A DNA stretch of 64,000 nt from NCBI GenBank assembly GCA_964401835.1, contig CAYNZP010000011.1, forward strand, positions 1 to 64,000. Reading direction: 5' to 3'. This document shows positions 60,271 through 64,000 of this stretch, in pieces. Position 1 is the first letter of the stretch; each line of letters begins with the position of its first letter. Position numbers and translations under genes: made by a program. Under the pieces are notes generated by a model. That model had not been told where the DNA came from and ran no database searches. It saw only the letters and a program-made list of their open reading frames with translations. The DNA comes from CAYNZP01 sp964401835 (lineage in GTDB: Bacteria; Planctomycetota; Phycisphaerae; SM23-33).

Positions 60271-61797
60271 TTATATTCTGTCGTTTAGGCGATCAATATC
60301 TTCACGACGAAGCACACCGGCTTGGTCAAGATCCCCCAAAACATCTATTGGCATAAGAGGTTGATACTTTTCGAACCACTTTTTATTTTTGGAGTCGTAC
60401 TTGCCCCTTTCCCAGTCGGTCATAAGGAGTAACTCGCAGTACATGGTGACTTCCATTACAGGCTCGGGGCCATAGTAGTAGTATTTATCCTCGACCTGGG
60501 GAACTTCCTGCATTTCGACAGAAAGTACGGTGTGATAATTACGAGCCATCAATGCTCTCTCGAGCTCAAGCAACTTTCGCGAAGACATTATCACGGTGAA
60601 GCTGTAGTGAATAACGTCATACTGCTGATTACATATACGCTGGGTCAGTTGCCCCATGCCAGTTGAAACAGCGCTGGGACCTGAACTTCCAGCTGCAGCC
60701 ACTCTGGCAGGTTTGCCAGGGGTGTAACCCGGCGGCATCGCACTTGTCATTGCTGGATATCCCGTAGGCCTGCCCGGGATGGCTGGTGACCTTCTGGGCG
60801 ATGTTCGCGTTCGCGCTGGCGATCTTGATCTCAATCCAGTTCCACCTGGGGAGACGACATATTCCTCGTTGATTTCGATAGAAACTAAACGCTTTACCGC
60901 AGAATTCATGACGCTATCAGAAGAGTCCGGTTCTTTTTCCTTAAGGGACTTTTTGTTTGTCTGGGAAATAGCCTCGACAATATCCTCAGTTATCCACAGG
61001 TTAAGCTGCGCTTGCCAAAGCTTGGTATCCGACGCGGTGGCTACAGCGGTTGGAAAGACAACGTCGAATTCATCCAGCGAAGCGTAAACCGAACCTTCCA
61101 TCGCCCGTTTCAGGGTCAATGCGTCGATGGCCTGTTGCTGGGCCTTTTTGCTTATGTCAGAAGTGACCCCTGTTGTTCTGGCTCGCGTCACACCCGCTGG
61201 AAGAATTGCCCTAAGTTCAGTTCGTGAACGCGCAACACCTGTCGACTCGACAATTTCTCCACTTTCCGCAGCCTCCCTTTCCCTGATTTTTCTTTCGCGT
61301 TCTTCTTTACGCAAAAGCTCCAGCTCGATTTGCTTCGTTTCGTTTTCAATCTCGAGATCATTCGGCGGGGATGTGGGATTAAGTCGTTTGACCAACTCCT
61401 TTATCTCGTAGTCATATTTTTCCGTGAAGACGTATATAAGGCTGTAATCTCTATAAAGCCTCTGATCTATCGGGAACGCACTTACGGTTCTTCCGTCAGA
61501 AGTCTCCAATTCAAGGACTGAATAGTTCCTCCGGTTCCACTCTACATTGTTCTGGACAACATCTATTATGGCTTTGCGAACTGTCTCAACACGGATTTTC
61601 TCAGCCTCTACGACTTCCTTGTTGACCTTCTTGGCCCTAATTAAGAAATTTACCCTGTTGATGACATTCTCGCGGTCTACAAGCCTTTTATCGACTGTGC
61701 CTGAAACACTCAAATCGACGAAAGAAATTATCCCCGCCAGGACAACGACTGTCCCGATAAGACAGACATAAAAGATATTATCTCGAATAAACTGCAT
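60271..61797 (-). CDS. bitopic pilus/secretion operon protein, PilO-like position
   Basis: 508 residues. An N-terminal membrane helix (about 8-28) is followed by coiled-coil segments (about 30-90 and 150-190), a Ser/Arg/Pro-rich linker (about 320-375) and a C-terminal domain with YSFTVIMSSRKLLELERAL that resembles the folding pattern of PilO/GspM-type proteins. It lies between the PilM gene and the 593-residue protein, matching the place of PilO. The family assignment is by position and layout, not by a clear match. GGAGAAAAGCT precedes the ATG. Confidence 0.68.
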   Translation of the reverse strand: MQFIRDNIFYVCLIGTVVVLAGIISFVDLSVSGTVDKRLVDRENVINRVNFLIRAKKVNKEVVEAEKIRVETVRKAIIDVVQNNVEWNRRNYSVLELETSDGRTVSAFPIDQRLYRDYSLIYVFTEKYDYEIKELVKRLNPTSPPNDLEIENETKQIELELLRKEERERKIREREAAESGEIVESTGVARSRTELRAILPAGVTRARTTGVTSDISKKAQQQAIDALTLKRAMEGSVYASLDEFDVVFPTAVATASDTKLWQAQLNLWITEDIVEAISQTNKKSLKEKEPDSSDSVMNSAVKRLVSIEINEEYVVSPGGTGLRSRSPARTRTSPRRSPAIPGRPTGYPAMTSAMPPGYTPGKPARVAAAGSSGPSAVSTGMGQLTQRICNQQYDVIHYSFTVIMSSRKLLELERALMARNYHTVLSVEMQEVPQVEDKYYYYGPEPVMEVTMYCELLLMTDWERGKYDSKNKKWFEKYQPLMPIDVLGDLDQAGVLRREDIDRLNDRI

Positions 61798-61835
61798 TAG
61801 CTTTTCTCCAAGCCGTCGTAATTTCCATTATTTCC

Positions 61836-63716
61836 TCAGCGTCGGCCGGAACTCGTTGCTTCAGTATCCGGCAGCTCAATTCCATCGCCCTCGATCTGTA
61901 TCACCCAGCCAATTTCGAAGTGAGTGTCACTTGCCATGCTCTCGCCGGGGAAAATCGGATCCGGATCGACAACTTCCGCCCCGCCAGCTATCGAAGCTCG
62001 AACGGAAGGCGTTATCTCTTTGAATTTCGGCAAGTCCGCTTTAACTATCGAAAGGGACTTGAGCTGTTCAGCTATTCCGCGACTTTTTCGCGATAGCGTA
62101 CTTAACATTGCGTTTGCCTGGGCTTTCGGAAGAGGGGTTCTGCCTTCAATATTAATCCTGTAACCGCGCTTGGCGGATTGTCTACCTGGCCGCCCTGCCG
62201 ATGTCGTTCCTGTTTCGGCTGTTATGTCTTCCAGATATACGCTCGTGAGTTTGGTTACAAAAATAAGTTGGCGCATTTGACGAGGTTTGGACTTGAGTTG
62301 CTCCAGGGCTTCGGCTCCGCCCGACAACGACCCCTGATCAGTTGCGACTTCCTGTATCGATTTGGAAACCAGCGTCTGCACGGAGGGCCAAAAGTCGCGA
62401 TAGCCGAAAAGCTTTGCACTTTCTCGAAGCTGCTGCTCTTCCTGCTTTCCCTGATTCTTCACACCATTGTAATCTCTAACAAGCTTGTCCAGCTGGTCAA
62501 CGATTGTCCTGGACTCGCGAAGCTCTGGACTCGGCGCCAGGTCTCCCCTGTCCATAAATGGCCGCGAAGCCTTGCTGATAAGCGCCAAAAGAAGCACGGC
62601 TGCCGCAGCCACAAACCATGGCTTTTTGTTACTCCACATCCTGCGGCGGGTAATTTGTTTCGGAAGAAGGTTCGTTTCTACCTTGGCCAGTTCCAGCCCC
62701 TGTACCGCCAAGCCGTATGCCACGCCCAGGGACAACACGCTTTCGTTAAGTTTGGGCTCATTTACGCCGGCCCCCGCTGTTAGCCTGTTAAAAGCATCTA
62801 CTCTTGCCACCTGCACATTTAGGTTTTGCTCGAGAAATTTCTGCAATCCCGGCAGGCGGAAGCCATTGCCCAAGCCTATCAGTTTCTTGAGCCGGGTCTC
62901 GCGGTGCAGCGAGGTGTAATAACCGATCGATCTCTGTATTTCCTGGACAAGGTCAGAAAAGACCGGCCTCATCGCCTGGAATATCTGGCGGGCATATTTA
63001 CTCGTAGCTGCAGACCGCTTGAGCTTCTCTGCCTTGGCAAAAGAAAGCTTGAACGACCGTACAAGAGCTTCCGTAAAATTATTGCCGCCAATCTGTATCG
63101 TGCGGGTCCATATTCTGGAACCATCAGACACGACCAGGTCTGTCTTATTCGCACCAATATCTGCCAGAAGCGTCGCGCCGTCCTCAGCCACCTGTTCGTC
63201 AAACGTCATGAAGTTGTAAAGCCCCAAAGGCGCAATCTGAACATGGTCGACAAGGATATCCGCATCGGAAAAATGATCCAGCACCTCAGTGACGTCCACC
63301 TTCTTCATCGCGAAGATGCCGGTTTCCACATCGGGCGAATCCGGATCGCGGAACGTCTGCCAGCGCCAGATGACATCATCAATAGGGAAAGGAATCTGCT
63401 GCTCGGCTTCGAAGCGGACAATGTCGGGAATCTTTTTCGGATCGACCGGCGGAAGCTTGACGAATCTGGTAAAACTGCTTTGGCCAGGAACCGATACAGC
63501 GATAGAAGAATCGCCCAGGTCGTTACGGGAAATAAACTGCTCAAGCGCTTCTCGGATAATTTCTTCTTTGTTGATTTCGGGCTCGGAAAGAATCTTGGGA
63601 TGGTCTATAACGTCGAAGCCTTCAACATGAAGTTCACCTTCAACTTCACGGAGCTTTAACGCTTTGAGAGCACATTGTCCAATGTCTATTCCCCAAACGC
63701 TCTTAGCTTTAGCCAT
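61836..63716 (-). CDS. pilM: PilM-PilN fusion, type IV pilus assembly
   Basis: 626 residues. The PilM actin-like ATPase domain (about 1-345) has SVWGIDIGQCALKALKL, the SVPGQSSFTRFVKLPPV strand, the VRFEAEQQIPFPIDDV segment and LADIGANKTDLVV. A membrane helix (about 366-380) and a C-terminal periplasmic region of about 240 residues with YLEDI and the later small domain follow, the layout of PilN. Normally PilM and PilN are separate proteins joined by a short interaction. AAGGAG lies upstream of the ATG. It is the first gene of a minus-strand operon that ends with the secretin. Confidence 0.88.
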   Translation of the reverse strand: MAKAKSVWGIDIGQCALKALKLREVEGELHVEGFDVIDHPKILSEPEINKEEIIREALEQFISRNDLGDSSIAVSVPGQSSFTRFVKLPPVDPKKIPDIVRFEAEQQIPFPIDDVIWRWQTFRDPDSPDVETGIFAMKKVDVTEVLDHFSDADILVDHVQIAPLGLYNFMTFDEQVAEDGATLLADIGANKTDLVVSDGSRIWTRTIQIGGNNFTEALVRSFKLSFAKAEKLKRSAATSKYARQIFQAMRPVFSDLVQEIQRSIGYYTSLHRETRLKKLIGLGNGFRLPGLQKFLEQNLNVQVARVDAFNRLTAGAGVNEPKLNESVLSLGVAYGLAVQGLELAKVETNLLPKQITRRRMWSNKKPWFVAAAAVLLLALISKASRPFMDRGDLAPSPELRESRTIVDQLDKLVRDYNGVKNQGKQEEQQLRESAKLFGYRDFWPSVQTLVSKSIQEVATDQGSLSGGAEALEQLKSKPRQMRQLIFVTKLTSVYLEDITAETGTTSAGRPGRQSAKRGYRINIEGRTPLPKAQANAMLSTLSRKSRGIAEQLKSLSIVKADLPKFKEITPSVRASIAGGAEVVDPDPIFPGESMASDTHFEIGWVIQIEGDGIELPDTEATSSGRR

Positions 63717-64000
63717 AACTACTCCTTGGCTTGTTCCCGTAGATTTTAATACGCTTCAACAATCTGTAACTCGATACTGCTTCGCCTTAATATCGCTCGG
63801 GCGAGAAGCCCGGGTTGGCTGACACAGGCGTGGCAGAAGAGTATAATATATTTTTTAAGTCCAAACAGCAACGATGCTTTAGGGAGCAATTCCTGTTAAG
63901 GTTATTTTAAATCAGGATTTTTCAGGAACGCAATTAACCGGTGCTTTCTTTCTCTATTACAACACTTGGCTGCAAGGTAAATCAATACGATAGTTGCTCT
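63717..64000. other. upstream region of the pilM operon
   Basis: 284 bases with no gene seen. It should contain the pilM promoter on the minus strand. A TATAAT-like run at about 63842 reads on the plus strand and is not oriented for pilM. The window ends here. Confidence 0.5.

Overview
The window looks like chromosomal DNA from a Planctomycetota bacterium, most likely of the Phycisphaerae type. The reasons are a very large exported protein with the N-terminal LEPR-XLL motif, a PEP-CTERM surface protein, membrane-anchored zinc-ribbon proteins, a TPR protein carrying two RNA polymerase alpha C-terminal domains, and a Gram-negative envelope gene set (KdsA, an OprB-type porin, a secretin). The assignment comes from family composition only; there is no rRNA in the window.

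Layout. 1-1413: an accessory pocket with a 10-bp G-tract array, palindromic repeats, an AT-rich orphan membrane gene and a 76-bp palindromic element. 1667-12862: a PIG-L deacetylase, LemA and its membrane partner, a 1561-residue LEPR-XLL protein, a PEP-CTERM protein behind a structured leader, a PAS-GAF-LuxR regulator and an HU protein. 13048-13474: tRNA-Ser(UGA) with a duplicated 3' end. 13517-15834: an aldo/keto reductase and a porin. 15898-21985: a tight minus-strand run (S41 protease, tsaD, larB, nnrD, ribF, nrnA). 22237-27358: a coiled-coil lipoprotein, pilT with two small zinc-ribbon membrane proteins, a SpoIID-like protein and the TPR/alpha-CTD protein. 27482-32224: lipid kinase, kdsA, tgt, yajC, and leuB converging on them. 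32225-34766: a second accessory pocket with the same parts as the first, this time carrying a TIR-domain gene. 34815-44809: mnmE, a YbaK-like deacylase, hpt and membrane neighbours, a secreted protein, small genes, a B12-binding radical SAM protein and pyrK. 44981-49609: argH-thiL-tsaE-argB-argF. 49678-54994: a methyltransferase, a second B12-binding radical SAM protein, and rph-lipoprotein-rdgB. 55089-63716: a minus-strand operon pilM(N)-two bitopic proteins-secretin for a type IV pilus or type II secretion machine.

How the genes work together. Most of the window is core metabolism in compact co-oriented runs with ATGA overlaps. PilT lies apart from the secretin operon but probably powers the same machine. 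TsaD and TsaE belong to the same t6A tRNA pathway although they sit far apart. ArgH, ArgB and ArgF cover three steps of arginine synthesis.

The most unusual feature is that two separate intergenic pockets share one plan: a 10-bp tandem array whose minus strand fits the G-quadruplex rule, then hairpin repeats, then one AT-rich minus-strand cargo gene, then a 76-bp two-hairpin element, then a plus-strand core gene. One cargo is a TIR protein (candidate defence effector), the other a multi-pass membrane protein of unknown function. This may be a mobile or recombination-driven cargo cassette that has not been described.
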